From an uncultured Erysipelotrichaceae bacterium (GTDB lineage: Bacteria > Bacillota_I > Bacilli_A > Erysipelotrichales > Erysipelotrichaceae): a DNA stretch of 64,000 bases. The position numbers and the translations under genes are program-made. Where the stretch lies: the NCBI GenBank assembly GCA_934675465.1, contig CAKUQM010000003.1, forward strand, positions 16,275 to 80,274, given 5' to 3'. This document shows positions 1-7,740 of this stretch, in pieces. Under the pieces are notes generated by a model. It was not told the origin of the DNA, made no database searches, and was given only the letters and a program-made list of their open reading frames with translations. Every line of letters starts with the position of its first letter. Within the stretch, counting starts at the first letter, position 1.

Positions 1-100
1 CTTCACCAAACCAAAAGCAGGAAGCTCTAACTTCCATAAGTGGTGAGTAATTGACAACGCGAATATCTAGAGAGCATTAAGTAGCAAATTAATAAAAAGA

Positions 101-153
101 AATATTAATGGTCTAAATGTGGATAAAAAAGATAGATTTAGACAAGTAATAAT
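101..153. repeat. 52-bp flanking repeat, copy 1 (hairpin)
   Basis: This copy and 1606-1657 share the pattern ATATTARTGGTCTAAAT, a variable loop, then the identical 19-mer AGATTTAGACAAGTAATAA. Within the copy GTCTAAAT (111-118) pairs with ATTTAGAC (136-143). The two copies flank the ATPase gene directly. A TATAAT box (164-169) lies just after this copy, only 6 bp before the ATG, so the ATPase mRNA could be leaderless. Confidence 0.7.
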
Positions 154-175
154 TATTTTGATGTATAATTAAGAC

Positions 176-1606
176 ATGGAAACAATAATTGGTAGAGAAA
201 CAGAATGTAAGCGTCTTGATAAGTGCATGCAAGCTAAAACAGCTCAACTTGTCGTAGTCTATGGGCGAAGAAGAATAGGCAAGACTTATCTTGTAAATCA
301 TTATTTTAAAGATAACATCGTTTTTAAAGTTACTGGCGCTTATGGTCAATCAAAAGAAATTCAGCTTAGAAATTTTTCTGATGAATTAAATAGAAGATCT
401 AAAAAGAAAAGAGCCATCCCAAAAGACTGGTTTGAGGCTTTTAATAATCTTAGAGAATATATTGAAGAACTATCCAGTAAAAAGAAGCAAGTATTTTTTA
501 TTGATGAAATGCCTTGGCTTGATAGTCATAAGTCAAAGTTCTTGGCTGCTTTTGAATATTTTTGGAATGATTATGGAACAAGCAAAAACAACTTAATTTT
601 TGTAATATGTGGTTCAGCTACTTCATGGATGGTTGATAATATTGCAAATAATAAAGGCGGTTTATTTAATAGACAAACATGCCGTATTTATTTAGAACCT
701 TTTACACTTAAACAAACTAAAGAGTTCTTATTAGATCAAGGTATTTCTTGGTCAGATTATGATATTGCGGAATGTTATATGATAATGGGTGGTATTCCTT
801 ATTATTTGAGTTTGCTAGATGCAAGTTTATCTTATGTTTTAAATATTGATAATTTATTTTTCAGAAAAAAAGCCGAACTATGGGATGAGTTTGATCATTT
901 GTATCAAACTTTATTTAAAAATAGCGATAAATACATTCAAATTATGAAATGTTTATCAGAAAAAAGAAGTGGTTATACAAGAAAAGAAATCTCAGAAAAA
1001 TGTGAAATCGAAGCTAATGGTAAGCTTACAAAGATTCTTGATGATTTAGTTAATTCTGGCTTTGTCAAGGCTTCTTCTTTTTATGGCAAAAAAAAGAAAG
1101 AAACTTTGTATGAATCAGCTGATTATTATACTAATTTCTACTTCCGTTTCTTAAAAGATAATCATGGTAAAGACGAACATTATTGGAGCAAGGCTATAGA
1201 CAATCCTTCTAGAAAAAGCTGGGCTGGTTTTACTTTTGAACAATTATGCAAAGACCATATTGAACAAATAAAAACCAAACTTGGTATTTCAGGTGTATTA
1301 ACAGAAGAATACATTTGGTATACAAAGACTAATGAGGAACTTGGAATGTGTGGTGCTCAGATAGACTTGTTAATTGAAAGAAGAGATAGGATTATTAATT
1401 TGTGTGAAATAAAGTTTTCTACAAGAGAATTTGTGATCGATAAGGATTATGATTTAAAACTTAGAAATAAGATGGAAGCTTTTAGACTTGCTACAAAAAC
1501 AAACTATGGCTTACAGTTAACAATGATTACTACTTATGGTGTAAAAGAAAATAAATATAGTAGTATTGTTGGAAGTCAAGTAACTTTAGCTGATTTATTT
1601 AAATAA
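176..1606 (+). CDS. AAA-type ATPase with DUF234 C-terminus
   Basis: Predicted P-loop ATPase of the archaeal-type ATPase/DUF234 family, whose cellular role is unknown. The Walker A motif GRRRIGKT lies at residues 30-37 and the Walker B motif FFIDE at about 107-111; a winged-helix stretch follows near 255-300. The C-terminal third (about 330-476), with a conserved CEIKF segment, matches the nuclease-like DUF234 region of this family. Length (476 residues) is usual. No good ribosome binding site precedes the ATG, while a TATAAT box sits 6 bp upstream. The gene is a single-gene cassette between two 52-bp repeats, which suggests mobility. Function beyond ATP binding is inference. Confidence 0.8.
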   Translation: METIIGRETECKRLDKCMQAKTAQLVVVYGRRRIGKTYLVNHYFKDNIVFKVTGAYGQSKEIQLRNFSDELNRRSKKKRAIPKDWFEAFNNLREYIEELSSKKKQVFFIDEMPWLDSHKSKFLAAFEYFWNDYGTSKNNLIFVICGSATSWMVDNIANNKGGLFNRQTCRIYLEPFTLKQTKEFLLDQGISWSDYDIAECYMIMGGIPYYLSLLDASLSYVLNIDNLFFRKKAELWDEFDHLYQTLFKNSDKYIQIMKCLSEKRSGYTRKEISEKCEIEANGKLTKILDDLVNSGFVKASSFYGKKKKETLYESADYYTNFYFRFLKDNHGKDEHYWSKAIDNPSRKSWAGFTFEQLCKDHIEQIKTKLGISGVLTEEYIWYTKTNEELGMCGAQIDLLIERRDRIINLCEIKFSTREFVIDKDYDLKLRNKMEAFRLATKTNYGLQLTMITTYGVKENKYSSIVGSQVTLADLFK

Positions 1607-1657
1607 ATATTAGTGGTCTAAATCTTGTTAAATAAGAAAGATTTAGACAAGTAATAA
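1606..1657. repeat. 52-bp flanking repeat, copy 2 (hairpin)
   Basis: Second copy of the repeat that flanks the ATPase gene. Its stem is longer than in copy 1: GTCTAAATCTT (1616-1626) pairs with AAGATTTAGAC (1638-1648), 11 bp. It overlaps the ATPase stop codon and sits immediately upstream of the antitoxin gene, whose ribosome binding site (AAGGG) follows it. It could act as a terminator or operator, or be a recombination scar. Confidence 0.7.
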
Positions 1658-1665
1658 GGGTTTTT

Positions 1666-1872
1666 ATGACATCTACAAGAATTAAAATAAGAGTGGACAG
1701 TGATTTAAAAAAACAATTTGAAAATTTTTGTTCGGATATGGGAATGACAACGACATCCGCATTTAATATCTTTGGAAAGAAAGCAGTGCGTGAGTATCGT
1801 ATCCCTTTCGAGATAGGTGCTGAAACACCAAATCCTGTAACAAAACAAGCTATAGAAAAGAAGAAGTGTTAA
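1666..1872 (+). CDS. RelB/DinJ-family antitoxin
   Basis: A 68-residue ribbon-helix-helix protein. The N-terminus (TRIKIRVDSDLKKQFENFC) is the beta strand plus first helix of the DinJ/RelB antitoxin fold, followed by MGMTTTSAFNIF, the usual second helix. Such proteins bind DNA as dimers, neutralise a partner toxin through the C-terminus and autorepress their operon. The C-terminus is somewhat short (80-90 is common). The stop codon overlaps the ATG of the next reading frame (TAATG), the classic antitoxin-toxin coupling, but that toxin frame is broken (1872-2052), so this is probably an orphan antitoxin. Confidence 0.8.
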   Translation: MTSTRIKIRVDSDLKKQFENFCSDMGMTTTSAFNIFGKKAVREYRIPFEIGAETPNPVTKQAIEKKKC

Positions 1873-2052
1873 TGAAAAAATATGCTTCTTATTATTAACA
1901 CTAATGCATTGTTTGATGTAGTAATGAACCGCAAAAAATGTGTTAAAGACTCGTATTTAATTTGGAAATTATGGGAAACTAAGAAAGCTATTGGATATGT
2001 TTCAACTTTAACATTTGCGAATATTATGTATATTATGTGTACAAAGAACTAG
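1872..2052 (+). pseudogene. Remnant of a PIN-domain (VapC-like) toxin
   Basis: The coupled ATG at 1872 opens only MKKYASYY before a stop, but from 1882 another frame reads LLIINTNALFDVVMNRK and then IGYVSTLTFANIMYIM before a stop at 2050-2052. This is the N-terminal half of a PIN ribonuclease of the type paired with RelB/DinJ-like antitoxins. Three defects are visible: a frameshift next to the start, loss of the C-terminal half with its acidic residues, and Asn where the first catalytic Asp (usually D-T-N) belongs. It cannot be an active nuclease. Confidence 0.7.
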
Positions 2053-2076
2053 CTCCTGTATTTGTCAACCCAAAAC

Positions 2077-2117
2077 TGAGCCACCTGCCAATGATGTTAA
2101 ATATGGTAGATGGCTCA
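2077..2117. repeat. Imperfect inverted repeat in accessory debris
   Basis: TGAGCCACCT (2077-2086) pairs with AGATGGCTCA (2108-2117), 9 of 10 positions. The preceding bases, GTCAACCCAAAACTGAGCCA, resemble the terminus of an IS21-like insertion sequence as I remember it, but no transposase is present. It is a marker of past rearrangement between the PIN remnant and the AbiE genes. Confidence 0.35.
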
Positions 2118-2164
2118 TTTGTTTAGTAGTAAATTTTTAGTTTGGTCATTAATAAAGGGTATTG

Positions 2165-2336
2165 TTACTTTTTGTAGTAAGGATCAGTCACCTTTACAGT
2201 CACCTTATCAGTCACCCTATCCAAACGAATAGTTCTATCTTCCGGAGTGGTGAATTCAATCATGGATTTCAGATATTATTGTATAAACCGATTCAGGTAT
2301 TCTAACTCTTCTTGTGGGTATAGTGGCTTCTCTCAA
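2165..2336 (-). pseudogene. C-terminal gene fragment with internal stop, unidentified
   Basis: Read on the minus strand, one frame gives EKPLYPQEELEYLNRFIQ, then a stop, then YLKSMIEFTTPEDRTIRLDR and a short run of VTDKVT-like repeats, ending at the stop at 2165-2167. The coherent amino-acid text on both sides of a single in-frame TAA argues for a decayed gene end. I do not recognise the family firmly; endings of this sort occur in Fic-type and AlbA-type proteins. No start or upstream part remains. Confidence 0.35.
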
Positions 2337-2360
2337 AAACTAGAAAGCAATGCTATTTTT

Positions 2361-3314
2361 CTATGCTTTTATCTTTGATGTACATTTCCATATAGCCATT
2401 GGATGCTCTTTTACCCTTTCTAGCTCTAAACCATCAAATAGTAATTCTGGTTTATAGATTCCTTTATTAAAACCGTTCCAAAACTCAATAATATTTTCAT
2501 TTGTTAGAAAATTATCCATTATATATGTTTTAATTATTTCCTGTGTATTCTTTAAATCGAATCTCTCGCTATTTCGCAAAACCGGATAGAGATCAGTCTT
2601 GATTTTTTGCATAGTAATACTATCTATATTATCTAACCGATATCCTGTAGGTGCATGTTCTGCACTTACAGCACTATAAAATGCTACACATTTCTCCAAT
2701 TCTTTAAGATCATCCCCTTTAAACAATCGGTACTGTATCATGTTATACACGTCATATAAATCTCTAGCTGCTGCTCTAGTTAATAAGGCAACTATTTTGG
2801 TCCCAAATATTTCTATTGGATTAACACAAAGTACATTTATTGGGTCCAACAACCATTGAAGACTTATTTGTCTTTTTTGAAGTTCCAAAGCATGTGTTCT
2901 AAGCATATAGTTGATTTCTATCTTGAGGTTATCTTTTACATTTCCTGCATTTTTATATTCATATACTCTCGAATCAAGTGCAAAATAGCTTTTGGATTTT
3001 AAGCTAAGATTATAATCGTTCGCTTTCAAGTATTTAAAAAAATGGGTATTAATTTCTTCCCTATCTGCAAGCATTTGTTCCCTGTTAAGACTACCAACAT
3101 AATCAAGATCGATATCGACAGATAATCGTGGTAAATCCATCATTGTAAGATTAATCGCTGTTCCGCCCTTTAATGCAATTTTATCCCTTAATAGTTGATC
3201 GTTCTCGATAAAATTCAAGATATCAACCAATCTACATACTTTCTCGAAAGTATCTCTTACAAAGCCAAGTTCTTTCGCTTTTCTTCCAAGAAAATTCCTA
3301 TCATATATCATCAT
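2361..3314 (-). CDS. AbiEii-family nucleotidyltransferase toxin
   Basis: Type IV toxin of the AbiE abortive-infection system, a DNA polymerase beta-like nucleotidyltransferase. Seen in the sequence: KGGTAINL at about residues 49-56 and SVDIDLDY at about 66-73, the G-G-T and D-x-D metal and nucleotide motifs of the family. Family members modify tRNA or related substrates and cause bacteriostasis. Length of about 317 residues is normal. The gene overlaps the end of the AbiEi gene, so it is translationally coupled to its antitoxin. Start is placed at the ATG at 3314; ATG 3311 is equally possible and no clear ribosome binding site decides. The upstream frame could also open with TTG at 3320. Confidence 0.85.
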   Translation of the reverse strand: MMIYDRNFLGRKAKELGFVRDTFEKVCRLVDILNFIENDQLLRDKIALKGGTAINLTMMDLPRLSVDIDLDYVGSLNREQMLADREEINTHFFKYLKANDYNLSLKSKSYFALDSRVYEYKNAGNVKDNLKIEINYMLRTHALELQKRQISLQWLLDPINVLCVNPIEIFGTKIVALLTRAAARDLYDVYNMIQYRLFKGDDLKELEKCVAFYSAVSAEHAPTGYRLDNIDSITMQKIKTDLYPVLRNSERFDLKNTQEIIKTYIMDNFLTNENIIEFWNGFNKGIYKPELLFDGLELERVKEHPMAIWKCTSKIKA

Positions 3315-4062
3315 AACCAAATGATCCTTTTTCTAATAGAGCTTGAAGTCTTCTCGGCACATACAGCATCCACTTTTCATCAAACACCAAACTATTTTTA
3401 TCATCAAAAAGATAGTACCTACTTTTCCCAACATGTTTCTGGCATTCACTTAAAAAATAATCTGTTATCCCTATTGGTTTGCCAATATTCTCAAGTATAT
3501 ATCCACACTTTTGATAAAGACTACCATTATCATAATCAGCAAGACACTTAAGTAGCTTTTGTTCATCCAATACAGGTATAAGTTCTATACAACGAAGAAC
3601 TTCTTCAAGTCCAGCTACTTTTTCATAATCTTTTATACTATCAACAACAGTTTGCTCAATACTTGTTAACTTAATATTCCCTTCGACAACAATATCAGCT
3701 TTTGGATTTCTATGCGTTTGTATATAATTCACTCCATCATATGAAAAATCCCTTACTCTTTTTTTACATGAAAAGTAGACATTGTAGAAAGTTTGATTTG
3801 CATACCCATAAGCCTCAAACGCTGAATGATGTGTTAAATATGCACCATCATAAATGTTACTTGCTATTTGATATCTATTTGCAACTGGTTGATGAGTTTC
3901 CAAACTTATTGCCACATAATAATCTCTTCGTATTTTTTCTATATAGCCTCTCTTAGTGTAGTTGACCAATATCTTCTTTGCAGATTCCTCAGAACCAGTC
4001 ATCATCACAACATCTTTATGATTAAAATTTCCCATATCAAGCAACTGATTATAATATTTCAT
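3301..4062 (-). CDS. AbiEi-family antitoxin (winged-helix repressor)
   Basis: Cognate antitoxin of the AbiE pair: an N-terminal winged-helix domain (about 1-60) followed by the AbiEi C-terminal domain. Family members bind inverted repeats in their promoter and autoregulate. Recognition rests on the arrangement (antitoxin first, overlapping the nucleotidyltransferase), the helix-turn-helix region and the AbiEi-like AYLTHHSAFEAYGY segment near residue 75. ATG 4062 is preferred because GAGGT lies 7 bases upstream; the GTG at 4071 lies inside that ribosome binding site. No partner genes follow, so the pair forms a two-gene defence module beside other TA debris. Confidence 0.85.
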   Translation of the reverse strand: MKYYNQLLDMGNFNHKDVVMMTGSEESAKKILVNYTKRGYIEKIRRDYYVAISLETHQPVANRYQIASNIYDGAYLTHHSAFEAYGYANQTFYNVYFSCKKRVRDFSYDGVNYIQTHRNPKADIVVEGNIKLTSIEQTVVDSIKDYEKVAGLEEVLRCIELIPVLDEQKLLKCLADYDNGSLYQKCGYILENIGKPIGITDYFLSECQKHVGKSRYYLFDDKNSLVFDEKWMLYVPRRLQALLEKGSFGYDDI

Positions 4063-4229
4063 ACAATGCACCTCTTTTTTATAATAGCACAGAATGGTAT
4101 CTTTTTATCCCTTTTCGTACAGTTCTGATAATAGTTCAATAATTGAGAATTTACAAGATTTGATACTCTATTTTAAAAGGAGCCTCCTTTCTTTGTACCA
4201 CTAGTGTACTAAAAGAAGGTCGAAACAAG

Positions 4230-4246
4230 GTCGCTTTGAAAGCGAC
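4230..4246 (+). terminator. Small hairpin, possible terminator
   Basis: GTCGCTT (4230-4236) pairs with AAGCGAC (4240-4246) around a 3-base loop and is followed by ATTTATTT. The stem is perfect but the T-run is interrupted. Confidence 0.35.
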
Positions 4247-4495
4247 ATTTATTTCACATTAATGTGGTACAATTAATAGCTTTTAACAAATACCAGGAGT
4301 GTAAAATATAGAAGAAAATTGCCAAATACTGGAAACAAAACAAGCTATCAAAGATGTCAGTAATTGTATTAACTTAAGCAATCCTTTTTGCTTCTATTAA
4401 AGAACTAATGGGCGATTTAAATGCTGATAATTAATATAACTTTCTTATATTTGTCTCTATCAAAAACCCTTTTGAAGCAGTATAATAAAGGTACA

Positions 4496-4554
4496 AAGCT
4501 AGTACTTATTTCTAATTATAATTATCACCTATCGTTCCAAATAGGTACTAGCTT
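4496..4554. repeat. 16-bp inverted repeat with 27-base loop
   Basis: AAGCTAGTACTTATTT (4496-4511) pairs with AAATAGGTACTAGCTT (4539-4554), 15 of 16 positions. No gene explains it. It could be an operator, a small structured RNA or ends of a lost small element. Confidence 0.6.
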
Positions 4555-4607
4555 CCCTTATTAAAATTCTAATTATTTGTATATCTTAGATTTTTTCAAA
4601 CTTCTAG

Positions 4608-4639
4608 GGGTGGTTTAGTTGTTTTCTCCTAAACCACCC
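4608..4639. repeat. 11-bp perfect hairpin
   Basis: GGGTGGTTTAG (4608-4618) pairs exactly with CTAAACCACCC (4629-4639). There is no T-run, so it is not a standard terminator. Confidence 0.5.
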
Positions 4640-4678
4640 TACCTCCTTCTAGACTTTCTATCATTGGTTACCCATATA

Positions 4679-4717
4679 GAGTAAGATGTTCATAGCATCT
4701 TACTCACTTTTTATTTT
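4679..4717 (+). terminator. Intrinsic terminator, plus strand
   Basis: GAGTAAGATG (4679-4688) pairs with CATCTTACTC (4696-4705) and is followed by ACTTTTTATTTT. No intact plus-strand gene lies upstream, so it may end an unannotated RNA or a lost gene. Confidence 0.6.
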
Positions 4718-4910
4718 GGACACTTAAAGTTTCATAATTATAAAACTGTTAATATCAACTTTGTATTTTGTGTCTAAATATCAAAAATGCTCTATAATCC
4801 TCCAAAATCACCTTAAAAACATGCATCTTGGAGAAATATAAGCACTTTTTATCTATAATCCTCTAAGATGCTATAAATAAACAAAAATCATTTTTAAAAT
4901 ATATCCATTA

Positions 4911-4937
4911 AATAAGGCCCACAATGTGGACCTTATT
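4911..4937 (-). terminator. Terminator of the ascorbate-family PTS operon
   Basis: AATAAGG (4911-4917) pairs with CCTTATT (4931-4937), extended inward by CCACA/TGTGG pairing. It lies directly after the stop codon of the SIS-domain gene and is followed on the minus strand by an AT-rich stretch. Confidence 0.7.
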
Positions 4938-4939
4938 AG

Positions 4940-5683
4940 TTAAAACTTATAGTGAATAGAATCCTTATATTCTTCATACAATTTTTGATTAAGCTCTGCG
5001 CCACCATCAATATTAGCGCTATAGAAGATAGGCGGATTCTCCATTCCATTATCTACTAACTTTTGAGTTAATGCAGCTAGAATTGAGTTCATGACAACAC
5101 AAGCAATCACGCTAGATGTAGGAGCAACCTTTTGTTTAACCCCTTTGATCTCTACACAAGCATCACCAACAACACCATGGTTATCAATGACGATGTCTGC
5201 AAACTCATATAGTTTTTTACCAGATGGATGTCTAGAACTAACTGTCTTAGAATAGGTAAGGTTTGTTAGTACTATTACTTTTGCACCCTTTTCCTTAGCT
5301 ACCTTAGCTATTTCAATACCAACAGGATTTCTTCCAGAAACCGAATGTACAATTAGCACATCATTTTCCTTAAAATCAACTCTTGATTTAGCAATAGCCT
5401 CGCCATATCCTGGTGTTTGTTCCATCTTACTAGTCATCGTAATTGGAGAAGTATCTAACATTAGTTCTCTTCCAAAAATAGGATTAAACAGCATTAGACC
5501 ACCAGCTCTATAGAACAATTCTTCTGACATAATGCCAGCATGAGAAGCACCGAAAGTATAGATAGACTTCTTGTTGTTGATTGCCTCATACAAGACATCA
5601 ACAGCCTTTTCCATATTTCCATTTTCTTCTCTAATTACCTCGTCTATAAGACTGGTAATCTGATTTACATATTTAAATTCCAT
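4940..5683 (-). CDS. SIS-domain phosphosugar isomerase-like protein
   Basis: A 247-residue single-SIS-domain protein, similar in layout to the UPF0309/SIS_2 group. SIS domains bind phosphosugars and act as isomerases or deaminases. Visible features are the N-terminal SIYTFGASHAGIMSEELFYR phosphosugar-binding segment (about 40-59) and HSVSGRNPVGIEIAKVAKEK (about 112-131), the S-x-S/G-N-P loop of the fold. It is the last gene of the operon and its ATG overlaps the IIC stop codon (TAATG). The likely role is conversion of the phosphosugar delivered by the PTS. The substrate is not readable from sequence; an amino-sugar phosphate is one possibility. Confidence 0.8.
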   Translation of the reverse strand: MEFKYVNQITSLIDEVIREENGNMEKAVDVLYEAINNKKSIYTFGASHAGIMSEELFYRAGGLMLFNPIFGRELMLDTSPITMTSKMEQTPGYGEAIAKSRVDFKENDVLIVHSVSGRNPVGIEIAKVAKEKGAKVIVLTNLTYSKTVSSRHPSGKKLYEFADIVIDNHGVVGDACVEIKGVKQKVAPTSSVIACVVMNSILAALTQKLVDNGMENPPIFYSANIDGGAELNQKLYEEYKDSIHYKF

Positions 5684-6957
5684 TAGGCAATTAATCTAGC
5701 AATCAAGCCTTCAACAATGCCCCATAGTGAGAAGTCTTGTCCACCATATACTAGCATCCAAGATTGAATTGTGTTGTTGAAGAAGTATGAACCAAAGCCT
5801 ACTAACAATACCATGATAATACCTGATACTGCAGCACCGATGATGCAGCCTCTAACACCACCAGTTGCGTTACCGATAATAGAAGCACAACCAATTTCAA
5901 AGAAACATGTGAATGTTAATGGGATGATAACAGTTGGGAACATACCGGCAGTTACGATAATAGTAATAATTGAAGTGATCATCGCAACAATGAAACCAAT
6001 GATTAAAGCATTTGGAGCATAAGCAAAGATAACTGGGCAGTCAAGAGCTGGGATAGCACCTGGAACAACCTTTTCCGCAATACCCTTAAATGCAGGCACG
6101 ATTTCAGAAATTAACATACGAACACCTTGAAGCATTACAGTTACACCAACACCAAAGTAAATAGCATGTGTAAAGATGTAAGTGAAGGCACCAGTCTTAC
6201 CACCAGCATAACCCCATACAGTTGCAGGATCAAAGCCGTTAGCCTTTAAGATAAATGCCATTACGATATAAGTCAACGCAATAACGATAGAACCTGTGAT
6301 TGATACTTCTCTTAAGAAACCTAAAGAAGACGGGATATTTAAGTCTTCTGTTGACTTAGTCTTGTCACCAAGAACCTTACCTAATAAACCAGAGATAACA
6401 GATAATACTGTAGTTGGGTGTCCAATAGTGAAAGAATCATCACCAGTTACTTGCTTAACAAATGGTCTCATTAAGTTTGGAGAAACAACCATGTATGTAG
6501 CTGTGAATACTGTAGCTAATACGATAAGCTTAGTACCAGTTAAACCAGCATCAACACCAGCAGCGATGAATACAAATGGGAACCAATATAGCATATGACC
6601 TGTTAAGAATACTGATTTCCATTTTGTGAATCTTGCTACTAAAAGGTTAATTGCGAAAGCTAGTAACATTACAATACCGATTTCAGTACCAAATTGAGCA
6701 CCGATATCTACAGTTGTAGTTTGAGCAGCTTGAGGCATGATTGTATTAAATGCAGTCGCAATACCATCAATTGAGTTTCCTGTAATTAGGCCAGTACCTG
6801 TTGAAAGGATGAAGAAGCCCATTGCAGTCATAGCTGTACCACGGATTACTTCAGAAGCTGACTTCTTTTGGATAATCAAACCGATACAAGCGATTAATGC
6901 TAGGAATATAGCACCTTGTCCAAATATTTCGTTAATTATAAAATTCAAAACACTCAT
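5683..6957 (-). CDS. PTS IIC permease, ascorbate (UlaA/SgaT) family
   Basis: Integral membrane permease of 424 residues with about ten hydrophobic segments. The N-terminal region (GQGAIFLALIACIGLIIQKK, AMTAMGFFILSTGTGL) and the C-terminal SIIGNATGGVRGCIIGAAVS stretch are typical of the ascorbate/SgaT family of PTS permeases. It moves the sugar across the membrane while it is phosphorylated by IIB. It lies 20 bp behind the matching IIB gene and overlaps the SIS-domain gene. UlaA-family permeases also serve substrates other than ascorbate; with a SIS-domain gene and no UlaD/E/F homologues, ascorbate is not assured. Confidence 0.85.
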   Translation of the reverse strand: MSVLNFIINEIFGQGAIFLALIACIGLIIQKKSASEVIRGTAMTAMGFFILSTGTGLITGNSIDGIATAFNTIMPQAAQTTTVDIGAQFGTEIGIVMLLAFAINLLVARFTKWKSVFLTGHMLYWFPFVFIAAGVDAGLTGTKLIVLATVFTATYMVVSPNLMRPFVKQVTGDDSFTIGHPTTVLSVISGLLGKVLGDKTKSTEDLNIPSSLGFLREVSITGSIVIALTYIVMAFILKANGFDPATVWGYAGGKTGAFTYIFTHAIYFGVGVTVMLQGVRMLISEIVPAFKGIAEKVVPGAIPALDCPVIFAYAPNALIIGFIVAMITSIITIIVTAGMFPTVIIPLTFTCFFEIGCASIIGNATGGVRGCIIGAAVSGIIMVLLVGFGSYFFNNTIQSWMLVYGGQDFSLWGIVEGLIARLIA

Positions 6958-6977
6958 AAAAATCCTCCTAATTTTAC

Positions 6978-7265
6978 TTATTTACATGAGTCTAAGTAAG
7001 CCAAAGTCTTTTCTTCGACTTCCTTCTTGTCCATGAAGTTGTTTAATACAACAACAGGAACCTTAGCACGGTCTTTGATTCTGTCTGCTAGTTCTTTTGA
7101 GATAAAGATTACATCACAATCATTGGCGACACATGAACCAACGTCTCCACAGAATGCTTCAATCGCAATATTATTCTTTTTGGCGATTGATTCAATGTTC
7201 ATCCTTAGCATTAGTGAAGAACCACATCCAAAGCCACATACTGTTTGTATTTTTGGTACTTTCAT
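6978..7265 (-). CDS. PTS IIB component, ascorbate/galactitol type
   Basis: A 95-residue cytoplasmic IIB protein. The phosphorylated cysteine is in TVCGFGCGSSLML (about residues 8-20), the P-loop of UlaB/GatB-type IIB domains. It passes phosphate from the upstream IIA to the sugar bound by the downstream IIC. Its position (IIA-IIB-IIC) and normal length support function. Confidence 0.88.
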   Translation of the reverse strand: MKVPKIQTVCGFGCGSSLMLRMNIESIAKKNNIAIEAFCGDVGSCVANDCDVIFISKELADRIKDRAKVPVVVLNNFMDKKEVEEKTLAYLDSCK

Positions 7266-7293
7266 TAATTTCCTCCTTTCCTTTTTATGTAAC

Positions 7294-7731
7294 CTACTTA
7301 TTTAGTAAGTTATAAACCTCTTCCTTATCACCACATTCAATTAACTTAGTAATAAAGTCATCATCATTCATAAGCTTTGAGGCAATCTTAGACAACTTAG
7401 CAACATGAGATTCACCATCAGTTGATGCTAGTACCATGACTACTCTTACAAGCCCCTTGTCACTTTTAAAGTCAATTCCTTCATCAAAGATAGCGATGCT
7501 TAAACAATTTTCTTTAACTTCTTCACATGGTGCGCTATGAGCAAGCGCAAAACCTGGCATTAGTACAATATATGGTCCTAAGGTTTCTAAACTTTCTATC
7601 ATCATTTCAGCGTATCTTTTAGTTATCTTTCCCTCTTCAATTAAAGGAGAACTTGCCATCATAATTGCTTCCCGATAATTAGATGCATGTAGACCCACTT
7701 GTATATCACTTTTTTCTATAATTTCTTCCAT
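7294..7731 (-). CDS. PTS IIA component, fructose/Ntr-like (UlaC type)
   Basis: A 145-residue IIA domain protein of the PTS_EIIA_2 family. The phospho-accepting His is in GFALAHSAPCEEV (about residue 65), and the C-terminal SKLMNDDDFITKLIECGDKE helix is typical. It takes phosphate from HPr and hands it to IIB. It follows the regulator gene by 9 bp and probably shares its mRNA; the regulator itself carries a IIA-like domain, so the two are likely to sense the same phosphorylation flow. Confidence 0.88.
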   Translation of the reverse strand: MEEIIEKSDIQVGLHASNYREAIMMASSPLIEEGKITKRYAEMMIESLETLGPYIVLMPGFALAHSAPCEEVKENCLSIAIFDEGIDFKSDKGLVRVVMVLASTDGESHVAKLSKIASKLMNDDDFITKLIECGDKEEVYNLLNK

Positions 7732-7740
7732 ATTGCCTCC

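Larger units (their letters stand above)
4063..4939. other. Gene-poor interval with four hairpins
   Basis: No intact gene is visible in these 880 bases. Four separate stem-loops occur at 4230-4246, 4496-4554, 4608-4639 and 4679-4705, plus the terminator of the sugar operon at 4911-4937. A frame at 4312-4434 reads like a small membrane peptide (KKIAKYWKQNKLSKMSVIVL, stop, AILFASIKELMGDL) but has an internal stop and no start codon, so at most it is a decayed ORF. Confidence 0.6.

Noticed and set aside
2..46. Possible C-terminal end of a gene entering from the left (FTKPKAGSSNFHKW then stop).
   Set aside because: Only 14 codons are visible and nothing identifies them; other frames are closed but this could be chance.
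4312..4434. Small membrane-peptide gene (KKIAKYWKQNK... AILFASIKELMG).
   Set aside because: It has an internal TAA, a stop directly before it and no start codon; kept only as a possible decayed frame.
5771..7315. Several plus-strand ORFs opposite the ascorbate-family PTS genes.
   Set aside because: They are complementary-strand shadows of clearly coding minus-strand genes with no ribosome binding sites.
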